From Kiritimatiellia bacterium (GTDB lineage: Bacteria > Verrucomicrobiota > Kiritimatiellia > RFP12 > UBA1067), in NCBI GenBank assembly GCA_900771305.1, contig CAAGNL010000494.1, forward strand, positions 1-17,511: a stretch of DNA of 17,511 nt, written 5' to 3'. The notes below the pieces were generated by a model. It saw nothing but the letters and a program-made list of their open reading frames with translations, searched no databases and was not told the DNA's origin. This document shows positions 6,765 to 16,700 of this stretch, piece by piece (position 1 is the stretch's first letter; each line of letters begins with the position of its first letter). The position numbers were made by a program, and so were the translations under genes.

Positions 6765-7585
6765 TTCACCACCTCTGTCTCCTGGATGCGCTTCTCGGCG
6801 ATCTGCCGTTTCACACCCCGCAGCACGCCGTTCGTGATCGCGAGACGATACCACTTCGCGGCCCGAACGCGGAAAGCCGCGGCCTCATCCGCCGGAATCG
6901 GCGCGGACTCGGGATACCCCCACCAACGGTCGGCGACGTCTGCCGTGGTGAGGCGCGTCACGCCCGTGCGAGGATAACGACGCTCGAAGAGCGCCAGTTC
7001 ACGCTCGCGTCCCCCAAGACGCGTAAACTGAACCAGGGCATTCTGCCAATCGTCGATCGCCACCAGCGACGCGGCATACTTCTCAGTCGCCGCGAGGTCC
7101 GTCGGCGTCTTCTCCGCAATCATGCGAGCCGCTTCGGCGTTCCGAACCTTCTTGTCGACCACCGTCAAGCGGTCCATGAACTCCTTGGCACCTGCAGTTT
7201 TTGAAGAAACCTGACGGGAGAGCATCCGAACCGAGAAGCGCGCGATCTCCTGGGCGTAGATCTGGCCCCCAACCCGCGTGAACCTGTCGTACAACTTCTC
7301 GGCGGCGGGAATGTCCCCTCCCTGCAGATACTGCCGGAAGGCCGCGCGGCGCAGCAGATAGACGGAAGCAGGATCCTCGGCCTTCGCCGCATAGTCCTGG
7401 AGGTTCTGCGCCAGCTGGGCGTGCGTCATCTTCCCACGCTCGAGCAACGCATAGTCGCTCTTCGTGAGCTCCTCGACACCCGCACGCGCCTGCTCAAGAG
7501 CCGGCTCGGCGGGAATAGGGAGAATGGCACCCGCCGCGGAGAACGCGACGGCCGCCACTCCGATAATCTGCAGGAAAGCCCTCAC
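6761..7585 (-). CDS. secreted or periplasmic helical protein upstream of the kinase
   Basis: 274 aa, not assigned to a named family. Residues 1-26 form a signal peptide (positive start VRAF, hydrophobic core IIGVAAVAFSAAGAI, then a Pro/Glu-rich mature start). The rest is predicted mainly helical with TPR-like spacing (for example YLLRRAAFRQYLQGGDIPAAEKLYDRF). It ends with AAKWYRLAITNGVLRGVKRQ followed by AEKRI, a short C-terminal motif I associate with secreted proteins of Planctomycetes and Verrucomicrobia. The GTG start at 7585 is chosen because it opens the signal peptide; GGAGG lies 11 bases upstream and can pair with CCTC in a small hairpin. Its stop overlaps the kinase GTG, so it may be an extracytoplasmic partner of the kinase's outer domain; that is inference. 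Confidence 0.7.
   Translation of the reverse strand: MRAFLQIIGVAAVAFSAAGAILPIPAEPALEQARAGVEELTKSDYALLERGKMTHAQLAQNLQDYAAKAEDPASVYLLRRAAFRQYLQGGDIPAAEKLYDRFTRVGGQIYAQEIARFSVRMLSRQVSSKTAGAKEFMDRLTVVDKKVRNAEAARMIAEKTPTDLAATEKYAASLVAIDDWQNALVQFTRLGGRERELALFERRYPRTGVTRLTTADVADRWWGYPESAPIPADEAAAFRVRAAKWYRLAITNGVLRGVKRQIAEKRIQETEVVK
6769..6775 (-). promoter_or_regulatory. ribosome binding site deciding the kinase GTG start
   Basis: GAGGTGG on the minus strand four bases before GTG 6764, within the final codons of the upstream gene. Together with the GTGA overlap it supports this non-ATG start. Confidence 0.55.
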
Positions 7586-7587
7586 CT

Positions 7588-7600
7588 GAGGTCGAACCTC
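7588..7600. promoter_or_regulatory. small hairpin at the ribosome site of the 274-aa gene
   Basis: Perfect inverted repeat GAGGT-CGA-ACCTC (five-base stem, three-base loop). On the transcript it pairs part of the GGAGG ribosome site, while the CCTCA arm could instead pair with TGAGG at the GTG start. Short, so possibly chance. Confidence 0.3.
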
Positions 7601-7614
7601 CAAGCAGTCCCTAC

Positions 7615-8001
7615 TTACTTCGCGCGACCGAACTGCGTCTTGTCGAAGTTGAAGAACACGAACCAGGGCAGAAAGCCTCCCTTGTTCTTGCACACCAGAC
7701 CGAACTGCAGCGCGGCGTTGTCCGCGATGTTCACAACGGCGAGCTGGCAGCCATTGCGGAGCGAGCCGACGTTGCAGTAGCCGATCGCGAACTGGCAGCC
7801 GCACGTGACCTTCTTGGCGCGGCTCATGATCGCGCTCACCTGCGCGCCCGTGACCGTATCGACGTCGGACGCGAAACCGAGCACGCAGCCCCTCTTCGCC
7901 TCATTGCTGAGATCCGGCGCACCCCACCAGTTGCTCCACGTGAAATCGGCCTGGGCCGCGCACGCAAGGGCCATCACGGCCGCAAACATCATCTTCTTCA
8001 T
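7615..8001 (-). CDS. small secreted protein with GxQ-type surface repeats
   Basis: 128 aa. A clear signal peptide (MKKMMFAAVMALACAAQA, cleavage before DFTWSN) leaves a mature protein of about 110 residues made of short repeats of 13-16 residues: RGCVLGFASD, TGAQVSAIMS, CGCQFAIGYCN, NGCQLAVVNI and ALQFGLVCKN, then an aromatic ending LPWFVFFNF. This resembles the GxQxGxxN surface-repeat family known from Leptospira LA_2272-like proteins and present in several gut PVC bacteria; the match is from memory. Several cysteines replace usual positions. Strong ribosome site AAAGGAG (8011-8017), nine bases before the ATG. The 51-base gap to leuS holds a short CTAGA-CAA-TCTAG inverted repeat (8023-8035) of unknown meaning. 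Role unknown, probably cell surface. Confidence 0.7.
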   Translation of the reverse strand: MKKMMFAAVMALACAAQADFTWSNWWGAPDLSNEAKRGCVLGFASDVDTVTGAQVSAIMSRAKKVTCGCQFAIGYCNVGSLRNGCQLAVVNIADNAALQFGLVCKNKGGFLPWFVFFNFDKTQFGRAK

Positions 8002-8052
8002 TTCTTGTTTCTCCTTTGGTTGCTAGACAATCTAGAACTTCCAAGCCACCTT

Positions 8053-10680
8053 TCACCTCACGACGAAGTTGACCATGCGCTTCGGCACGGCGATCACCTT
8101 GACGATCGTCTTGCCCTCGAGGAACTTCGCGACATCGGGATTCGCCTTCGCAATCGCCTCCATCTCCGCCGGCGTCGCCGCCATCGGGACCGTCACGCGG
8201 CCACGCAGCTTGCCAAGCACCTGCACGGGGATCTCGACTTCGTCCTCCACGAGCGCCGTGGGGTCGAACGCCGGGAACGGCTCGTAGGCGAGCGTGTCGG
8301 CGTGGCCGAGGAACTGCCAGAGCTCCTCGCCAAGGTGCGGCGCGAACGGCGCGAGGCAGAGCACGAACTTCTCCGCGGCTTCGCGCGGCAGTTCCTTGCC
8401 CTCGCCGGCGAACTCGTTCACGAACACCATCATCGCCGAGATGCCCGTGTTGAAGTTCATCGAGTCGAGGTCCTCATCGACCTTCTTGATGGTCGCGTTC
8501 AGCGTCTTCGCCTCGGCCTTGGTGAGCGGACGGTCCACGATCTTCTGCTCGGTGACCATCTTGTTCACGCGCTTGAGGAAGCGATACACACCGTCGACGC
8601 CCTTCGTGTTCCAGGGCTTCACCGCCTGCAGCGGACCCATGAACATCTCGTAGAGGCGCAACGAATCGGCACCGTAGTCACGAATCACGTCGTCGGGGTT
8701 GACCACGTTCTTGAGCGACTTGGACATCTTCGCCGGGAATTCGGTGAGAAGCTCCTCCTCGCCGCCCTCCTCGGCGCCATACGGCTTCCCGTCGCGCCAG
8801 GTGATCTTGTCCATCGGCACCAGCACGCCACGGCTCGTCTTGTACGCGAGGCCGAGGATCATGCCCTGGTTGACGAGCTTCTTGAACGGCTCGCTGGTCG
8901 GAACGAGGCCCAGATCGAAGAGCACCTTGTGCCAGAAGCGGGAGTAGAGCAGGTGAAGCACCGCGTGCTCCGCGCCACCCACATAGAGGTCGACCGGCAG
9001 CCACTGCTTGAGCAGCTCGGGGTCGCAGAACGCCTTGTCGTTGAGCGGGTCGATGTAGCGCAGATAGTACCAGCAGCTGCCGGCCCACTGCGGCATCGTG
9101 TTCGTCTCGCGAACGCCCTTGACGCCATCGGCGCGCGTCACGTTCACCCAGTCCGTGGCCTTCGCGAGCGGCGGCTCGCCCGTGCCAGTCGGCTTGTAGT
9201 CCTCGAGTTCAGGCAGCGTGAGCGGCAAATCGGCCTCGTCCACGAGGCTCTGCGTGCCATCCTCCCAGTGGATCACCGGGAACGGCTCGCCCCAGTAGCG
9301 CTGACGACTGAAGAGCCAGTCGCGCAGCTTGTATTGCGTCTTCGCCTGGCCGACGCCCTTTTCTTCCAGCCACTTGATCATCGCCTTGCGGGCGTCGTCC
9401 ACGGAAAGTCCCGTGAGGAAGCCGGAGGAGACCATCACGCCCGAATAGATGTCGGTGAACGCCGCCGCGCCCGTGTAGGGAACCGGATCGGGGGACGCAG
9501 TCTTCGCCTCGGCGCTGTCCGCCGCCGCGACGACCTGCACAATCGGGAGGTTGAACACCTTCGCGAAGTCGAAGTCGCGCTCATCGTGCGCCGGCACCGC
9601 CATGATGGCGCCCGTGCCGTAGGTCGCGAGCACGTAGTCGGAAATGAAGATCGGGATGTCGGCGCCATTGACCGGATTCTGGCCCATCACGCCCTCGAGG
9701 CGAACGCCCGTCTTCTCCTTGTTCAGCTCGGTGCGCTCGAGGTCACTCTTCGTCGCGGCCTTCTTCTGGTAGGTCTTGACGTCGTCGGCGTTCTTGATCG
9801 TGCCGTCCGCGAGCCACTTCTCGATCAGCTTGTGCTCGGGCGAAAGCACCATGTAGGTGGCGCCGAAGAGCGTATCGCAGCGCGTCGTGTAGACGGTGAT
9901 GGTATCAGGTTCCGGGTTCTTGGAACCTGAAACCTGGGACGTGGAACGTGAAACCTTGAACTCCACCAGCGCACCGGTGGACTTGCCGATCCAGTTGCGC
10001 TGCATCTCCTTGATGCCCTCCGGCCAGTCGAGGTCGTCGAGGCCCGCGAGAAGCTGTTCGGCGTACTCGGTGATCTTAAGCATCCACTGACGCATCGGAC
10101 GGCGAATCACCGGGTGGTTGCCGCGCTCGGAACGACCGTCGATGACCTCCTCGTTCGCGAGCACCGTGCCAAGGGCCGGGCACCAGTTCACGGGCACTTC
10201 GGCCACGTAGGCGAGGCCCTTCTTGTAGAGCTGCTCGAAGATCCACTGCGTCCACTTGTAGTACTTCGGATCCGTCGTGTTGACTTCGCGGTCCCAGTCG
10301 TAGCTGAAGCCCAGCGCCTGGATCTGCTCGCGGAAGCGGTCCACGTTCTTCTTCGTGGTGATCGCGGGATGCGTGCCCGTCTCGACGGCATACTGCTCGG
10401 CCGGCAGACCGAAGGCGTCCCAGCCCATCGGGTGGAGCACGTTGAAGCCCTTCATGCGCTTGTAGCGGCAGAGGATGTCGGTGGCCGTGTAGCCCTCGGG
10501 ATGGCCCACGTGCAGGCCCGCGCCCGACGGATAGGGGAACATGTCGAGGCAGTAGAACTTCGGCTTCGCCGAAACTCCATCGGAGCCGCCGGCTTTGGCC
10601 ATCTCCGTCTTGAACGTCTTGTTCTCCAGCCAGAACTTCTGCCATTTCTTCTCAATGGCGCTATGATTGTATTCGCTCAT
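8053..10680 (-). CDS. leuS: leucyl-tRNA synthetase
   Basis: 875 aa class I aminoacyl-tRNA synthetase that charges tRNA-Leu. The HIGH motif appears as HVGH at residues 57-60 within PYPSGAGLHVGHPEGY, and KMSKS at 651-655 within FPAKMSKSLKNVVNP. The CP1 editing domain is present (TTRCDTLFGATYMVLSPEH, then GTGAIMAVPAHDERDFDFA), as are NWCPALGTVLANEEV and the C-terminal anticodon-binding and tRNA-contact regions. It is about 15 residues longer than the E. coli enzyme. Most of the excess is SRSTSQVSGSKNPEPD (residues 244-259), encoded by an in-frame heptamer array where relatives have only a short turn. No Shine-Dalgarno sequence precedes ATG 10680; the gap to the giant gene is also mostly heptamer repeats. 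Confidence 0.97.
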   Translation of the reverse strand: MSEYNHSAIEKKWQKFWLENKTFKTEMAKAGGSDGVSAKPKFYCLDMFPYPSGAGLHVGHPEGYTATDILCRYKRMKGFNVLHPMGWDAFGLPAEQYAVETGTHPAITTKKNVDRFREQIQALGFSYDWDREVNTTDPKYYKWTQWIFEQLYKKGLAYVAEVPVNWCPALGTVLANEEVIDGRSERGNHPVIRRPMRQWMLKITEYAEQLLAGLDDLDWPEGIKEMQRNWIGKSTGALVEFKVSRSTSQVSGSKNPEPDTITVYTTRCDTLFGATYMVLSPEHKLIEKWLADGTIKNADDVKTYQKKAATKSDLERTELNKEKTGVRLEGVMGQNPVNGADIPIFISDYVLATYGTGAIMAVPAHDERDFDFAKVFNLPIVQVVAAADSAEAKTASPDPVPYTGAAAFTDIYSGVMVSSGFLTGLSVDDARKAMIKWLEEKGVGQAKTQYKLRDWLFSRQRYWGEPFPVIHWEDGTQSLVDEADLPLTLPELEDYKPTGTGEPPLAKATDWVNVTRADGVKGVRETNTMPQWAGSCWYYLRYIDPLNDKAFCDPELLKQWLPVDLYVGGAEHAVLHLLYSRFWHKVLFDLGLVPTSEPFKKLVNQGMILGLAYKTSRGVLVPMDKITWRDGKPYGAEEGGEEELLTEFPAKMSKSLKNVVNPDDVIRDYGADSLRLYEMFMGPLQAVKPWNTKGVDGVYRFLKRVNKMVTEQKIVDRPLTKAEAKTLNATIKKVDEDLDSMNFNTGISAMMVFVNEFAGEGKELPREAAEKFVLCLAPFAPHLGEELWQFLGHADTLAYEPFPAFDPTALVEDEVEIPVQVLGKLRGRVTVPMAATPAEMEAIAKANPDVAKFLEGKTIVKVIAVPKRMVNFVVR
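9901..9963. repeat. heptamer array, 9 units, in frame inside leuS
   Basis: 63 bases dividing into GGTATCA, GGTTCCG, GGTTCTT, GGAACCT, GAAACCT, GGGACGT, GGAACGT, GAAACCT and TGAACTC, the same repeat type as the array at 4497-4573. The first three units are in the opposite orientation to the rest, producing an inverted repeat CAGGTTCC/GGAACCTG with an eight-base spacer. Nine heptads equal 21 codons, so the leuS frame is kept; it encodes residues 240-260. It contains two TCA codons, a codon not used between 8053 and 9927 of leuS. Confidence 0.85.
9907..9930. repeat. perfect inverted repeat inside the leuS array
   Basis: CAGGTTCC, eight-base spacer GGGTTCTT, GGAACCTG. The eight-base stem arises because repeat units change orientation within the array. 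Confidence 0.75.
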
Positions 10681-10689
10681 GATGAAAGA

Positions 10690-10724
10690 GTTGAAAGTTT
10701 AAGGTTCAAAGGTCAAGGTTCCAG
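10690..10724. repeat. heptamer array, 5 clear units, between giant gene and leuS
   Basis: Plus-strand units GTTGAAA, GTTTAAG, GTTCAAA, GGTCAAG and GTTCCAG, 35 bases in exact 7-base phase; the preceding TGAAAGA may be a sixth, decayed unit. The array ends on the base before the stop codon of the giant gene (TAA, 10727-10725) and begins nine bases from the leuS ATG. Relative to transcription its units run opposite to those at 4497-4573. Confidence 0.8.
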
Positions 10725-13700
10725 TTACTGATACAGCGAATTCGCCTTCAGCATCTCCGTCGTATCGTAGGTCGCGGGATCCGCGTTGAGTTTCCACTTG
10801 TAGAAGACCGGGATGTCGGGATAGTCGTGCCATCCGTTGAAGTAACCCGGCGAGCTCTTGGAGTGCGGATCGCTGATCTCGATCTTCGACTGGAAGTTCT
10901 CGTCAAAGGAGGCCGGACCGAACACGAACCACCGCAGCGGGTAGAACTTGTCCTGCACGCCCTCCTTCTGCAGGGCGCCGCAGATCTTGAACGTCGCGCT
11001 CGTCCAGTTGCTGCTGCCGTCGTAGGCGTAGCTACTGCTGCCAGGCTCAAGTCCCTGAATCATATTCGGCGCGTAGGCCGCGTCCGTGACGCGGTTCGTG
11101 ATCATCATCGTCACGAGCACGCGCACGTTCGTGAGCGACCCGAGGACCTTGTCCTCATACGGAACCGGTGCGACCGCGGCCAGCGAGGCGCCGCCCGGAG
11201 CAGCCGCGGAGGACATCGAGGCGCCCACGCCGCCCATTCCGGCCTTCAACACCCAGCCATCCTGCGTCGGGTCGATGTTGAGCCAGTACATGTCCTTGAT
11301 GTCGAGGTCGCCGACCTTCGTGTTGCTCAGGTCCCACTGCTCGGCGAAGTGCAGCCCCGAGAGGTCGTCGCCGAGTTCGGTGAGCCACGACATGATCGCC
11401 GGATAGTAGGGATCGGAGACATCGAGCTTCGCGTCCGCCACGTCCTTGCTGCGCTCGTCGTCGACGTTGACGGTGATCGTCTCGTTCACGTCCTTCAGAT
11501 GAAGCGTCCAGGTGTGGGCGGGCGTGTCGGTGCGCGAGCCGCGGCCCCGGGCACCGGCCACCGTGACGCCGTTCGTCGTCACCTCGCCAATCTGATACCA
11601 GGAGTCGGTCGTGTAGACGATGTTCGTGGAGTCGCCCTTGCGGATGATCACGACGGCGCTGTTGTTCGTGTTGGCGCCGACCTTCTGGTGCGTGTGGGCA
11701 CCCAGCACGTTCGCGTAGATCCACACGTTCGTGCCGTTCGGCTGGAGGAACCAGTCGGGATCGATGCTCTGCAGCGTGCCATCCGCCATCTTGTTGAGTT
11801 CGGACGGCGTGGCGATCATCTTGTTCGTCCAGCAGCTGGCGTCCTCGCCATGGCTCCTGAACACGCCCAGCGTGCCGGGCCACATGTCCTTGCCGGCGAA
11901 GAACCAGTGGCTGTCCTCGCCGTCCTTCGCGCGGATCTTCGCCAACAGGTTCGTGCCGCTGTAGGCCCATTCACGGACCAGACCCTCGTAGATGTTGGTG
12001 CCCTGCACGACCACCTGGTGCTCGATGATGCCGCTCGGGCGGATCAGCGCCAGACCGTACGGCTGGTAGTAGCGCAGCTGCCCATCGTAGACGGCCAGAC
12101 TGGCGGACTCGCCCTTGTAGTCCGGATTCTGCGTGTCGATCGGCGTCTTGTTCCAGATGCCGTCCGCGCCCGGACAATTCCCGGCCTTGGCCGTGTCGGG
12201 GCTGCGCAGCGAGACGAACGTGTAGTGGTTCGTGTTGTCCACGCCCGGACGCGTCCCCGTCTTCGAGGTGATGTTGGCGTTGCCGCTGCCGAAGACCGCG
12301 ATCGTGCCGCGGTAGACGTTCAGATCGACGACGTCGATGCGCCAGTCGGAGAGGTCCGCGTTCTGCGGCACCGCGATCTCGATGAACTGGTTGTCGTAGT
12401 CGGCGTAGTCGCCGACATCGCTGATGTTCACCTCGTTCAACCACGCGCGCTGCGGCGAGATCGAGTCGAGGATCGTGTACCCCGAGAAGCGGTCCGGCAG
12501 GTTGGAACCATACGTCTCGTTCAGGTTCTTGATGCCGTAGTACCAGCTCGGCGGCTGCCATTCGCTGGACTCGAGACCGTGGACGTGCCTGACGCCCTGC
12601 TTGTCCTCGTACTCGGCCCACACGTAGTACTGCCACACGCTCTTCGGGAACACGCCGCTCGTCGCCATGTCGGGGCCGATGATGCTCGCCGCGTTGTTGT
12701 AGGTCGAACGGAAGACGAGGTTGGAGCCGACCTTCTCGAGCTCGATGAACGAGACCTTGTTGCTCCAGTTGTTGAAGCCCCACGGGGAGATGCCGTTGTA
12801 GAAGGCGCAATACACCTTCACGGTCTCCTCCTTGAGCTCGTCGCTCATCTGCTGCGGCTCGACGGTGGCCTGGAGGCCCCAGCTCTCGCCAAGGATCGGC
12901 TGCTCGCTGAGATCGGTCACGTTCGTCACCGGCTTCGGATTGACCGTGTCGGAGAGGCCCGAGCGGAACGGACGCACGTCGCGGAAGACGATCCGCGGGG
13001 CAATCGGCTCGCTCGCCGTGATCTCATCCACCCACACGCGCTCGATCGGGACCTCCTTCGGCTTTTCCCAGCTCGCGGGCGAACCCGGCGAACGACCATG
13101 ACGGGAGCCGTTCACCTCGAGACGCACCGCGTAGAACTTCGTGGTGTCGTCCGTGGTGGACCACTTGAACGTCTGATAGGTGGTGTTGGTGATCTTGAAG
13201 GTCGCAAGCTCGGTCCAGTCGTCCGGGACCTCGACCTGATAGGAATCGGGCTCGCTCGAACCGAAGAGCGTGACATACGAGCTGTGCGCCTGGTTCGTCG
13301 TGAACGTACGGGCGCGGAAGGTCACCGTGCCGATGCCGTTCGTGAGCGGAGGACACTGCACGAACGAGTTGTTCGCCGCGTACTCGAGCTCGAGCTCCGG
13401 CTGCATGAGGCCGATGCCGCGGGCGTCGGGCGTCGTATTGTCTCTGTTCTTCGACGAGAAGTTCAGCGAAGCGGAGAGACCGTCCGGCGAGTCGAAGAGA
13501 TAGGCATACTGCTTGTCATCCGTGTTCCAGCCCTCGGTGTGGAGGTTCCAGCCCCACCACGAACGCTGATCCAGCGGAGGCTCGTCATAGCAGTGGATCG
13601 ACGTGATCGTGATCTTGCCGTAGTCGACGTCGCGATCGGGGCCCTCGTGCTCGGCGCAGTACCGCATCACCTCGGGAGCGACCACGAGACGCAGGAAGCC

Positions 13701-16700
13701 GCGATAGGGCGAACGCAGGCTCATGAAGTGCGAGCACGCGCCGGACGCGAGTTCCTTCGGCGTGGCGTTCGTGAACGCGAACGTTCTAATCGTGTTCCAG
13801 CGTCCGTCGAGCGGATCGGCCTTCGTGAGCTGGGCGCTCATCGAGCTCTCGCCCTCGATCACGTCGTTCGTGCAGACCTGCAGCCAGAGGACGCTGTTCG
13901 AGTTCGCGTTCGCGTAGTTGAAGCTGAACATCGAGAGACCGTTCTCGAGATACGGGGAACGCAGACCCTGCGAGAACTCGACATCACCACGCGACGGCTG
14001 CAGCGTGCAGACCTTCGACGCGCTCTTCATGTGGAGAATCACCACGCCGTTGCCGCCCTTGCCGCCGCGGGCCGCCTTATGGGCATTGCTGTCGTTCCAG
14101 CCGCCGCCGCCACCGCCGCCGCCACCAAGGCCGTCCACGCCGTTCCCGACCGTGACCTTGTCCTTTGTGCCGGAACCATAGGCGTCGGCGCCGCGACCAC
14201 CGCCGCCCTTGCCGCCTTCGCCGCCGTAGTTGTAACTCGCGCCGGCGCTCCAGCCCGCGCCGCCGCCGCCACCGCCACCGTAGTAGACCCATTCGCCGGT
14301 GATGTCGTTGGCCACGCCGTCTCCGCCCTTGCCGCCGTCCGCCCAGTAGGCGTTCTGCAAGTTGCGCGTCGCCTCGGTGGTCTTGGCCACGGTCGTATAG
14401 CCGAGCGTGTAGTCACCGCCCGCCTCGCCGGCGCCGCCGCCGCCGCCGCCACGACCATTCGCGCCGTTACCGCCCTTGTTGCCGGCCGTGGCCGCGCCGC
14501 CACTCGCCTGATTGGAAGCGCCACCGCCGGACGCGCCGGAACGTCCTGCGGAGCTGCTCCAGCCGCCGCCACCGCCGCCGCCCTTCGCGGTGTAGGTCTT
14601 GCCGTTGATCGTGATCGAGGTCTGACCGCCGTCCTTGCCGGCGTTCTGGTTGTTGCCCGAATCGGCCGCGCCGCCGCCACCGACGGTCACCGAGAACTTC
14701 GTTCCCTCGGCGGCCACGATGCCATTGGTGCCCAGATCGATCTCGTACACCTGGCCACCACCGCCGCCGCCGCCCATCACGTTGCCGCCCGCGCCGCCGC
14801 CGCCGACGAGCAGGATGCGGTCGATCTCAAGGTCCATCTTCGGGACAACGTTGTAGACGCCCGCCGCGGAGAAGGAGAACGCATAGCCGTTCGTGCCCGC
14901 CGCGCCCACGGCCACCGTGCCCGGACCCTCGATCTCGGCGGAGGACTCAAGCGTGCCGGCCATGTACACCCACTGCGCGGACTGGCCGTTCTTGCCCGTC
15001 GCGTTGAGGTTCGGATAGTCGGCCGCACGCCATGCGGTAATCTCGACATCGTCGACGACCACATCCGTGCGCACCTCGTCGTACGTGTTGCCGCCCGTGA
15101 TCAGACGCACACCGTAGTCCGGCGACACGCACGGCGCGAACTCGTAGCGGTTCGTGCTGTAGCTCGTGACGATCGCCTCGTAGCCGCTGTCGAACCAACC
15201 GTGCTCGTCGTCCTTGAACTGCAGGCGGATCGTCTGCGAGGACGGCATCACCGCATTGAGCGAGCCCATGCCGAATTCCGTCTCGGTCGACTTCGGCTGC
15301 TGCCAGCGGTCCAGATAGAACGCCCAGTCGTCACCCGAGATCTCGGGCGCCACGCTCGTGCCGGCGTAGTCGATTCCGGCCGAATAGTTGCCCGTGTCCG
15401 CGGGAAGGTGGTACTGGATGCCGCCGAAGCTCGCGTTGCAGTCCGTGGAGCCCACACCGTACGAACCCTTCAGGAACGGCGCATCGGAATCCGTGAAGAC
15501 CAAAACCTTCTTGAAGTTCCCCTTGGCGTCGTTGCTTTCGGCCAAGATGCTCTTGTTGTTGCGGGAGTTCGAGAGCATGCACTCGAGATAGACGGAGCCG
15601 TCGCCCCTGTTGAAGAGGAAAAGGTAGGCGGCCGTCCAGGAGGCCTTGGCGTTCTCGCCCGATCCCGGCACGAGCATGTTCTGGAAATTAGAGAAGGGCG
15701 TCTGCCCGGGCCCCGGCTTCGCGTAGGCGGAATTGTTCACGCTCGTCACCACATTCGACGCCAGCAGATGCGCCGTCATGCCGCTGCCGGAGACCGGCTT
15801 CCACTTGTAGAGCGCACAGCAGAGCTGGTCGCTCGCAATGCGCGTGATGCGGTATTCATAGCAGCCCTTCTTCTCGCGGTAGTGGCCAATCAGCGAGACG
15901 GACGGCTGGGCGGGCGAGATGTCCGTGGGATTCCAGTTGCTCGTCGCCTGGCGGCTCATCGAGATCTTCGCGCTGACCGCGTAGTCCTCCAACGAGGAAC
16001 CATCGCCATAGACGGCGAAGTCGTCGAAGCGCGGCGCCTGCGCCACGCGCGCGCCAAAGGTCACGGTACCGATGCCACGCGGCATGCCGGACGTCTTGTC
16101 GAGCGCCACATAACCCTGGCCACGGCCCTCGAGCTGCACGGCAGCCGACTCCACCGAAGCCGCGATCGCGGCGGAGCCGCGCACGCCTGGAATCCACTGC
16201 GCGTGGCCAACCTCCCAGCCGTTGAGCGGCGTCACGGCCGAATCGAAGGGCTTGAAGCGCGGAAACGCATCCTGGTCGTCGGTGTCGAAGTCTTCGAACC
16301 AGAATGGATCGGTGTAACCCTGCATCTCCCAGTCGGCCATGTTCGCCACGAACTTCTTCTTCGTGTCGGAGACACCCGTCGCCGAGGCGCCGTTCGTGGG
16401 ATTCTCCTCGTCGTACTTCGCGTTGCCGCGGTAGCCTTCCATGGCGTCCGTCCAGGCATTGAAGTTCTGGTAGGTGCCGTGGCTCACGCTGTAGCTCTGC
16501 AGCGCGTCGTTGATCTCGATGATCAAGTGCGTGCTCGCGTTGTCGAGCTTCACCGCGACATCGTTCGCGAATCCCTCGCCGGCGACGGAGGTGTAGGGCA
16601 GATAGGGCACCGTCGAGAGGTCGCACTTCCACACATTCGTCGAGGCGACGAATTTGAACGCGTTCTCCGGATCGACTTCAAGCTTCTTGCCCTCGAAGTG

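Noticed and set aside
6765..6854. N-terminal extension of the kinase upstream of GTG 6764.
   Set aside because: It overlaps the end of the 274-aa gene in another frame, has no kinase homology, and the GTG has its own ribosome site and a GTGA overlap.
8023..8035. CTAGA-CAA-TCTAG inverted repeat between leuS and the small secreted protein gene, as a terminator or operator.
   Set aside because: Five-base AT-rich stem with no U-tract on either side; too weak to call as either.
8005..9930. A 641-codon plus-strand open frame opposite leuS.
   Set aside because: Codon-aligned shadow of leuS. It stops at a sense TCA codon lying inside the heptamer array, which supports the foreign character of that insert rather than a gene.
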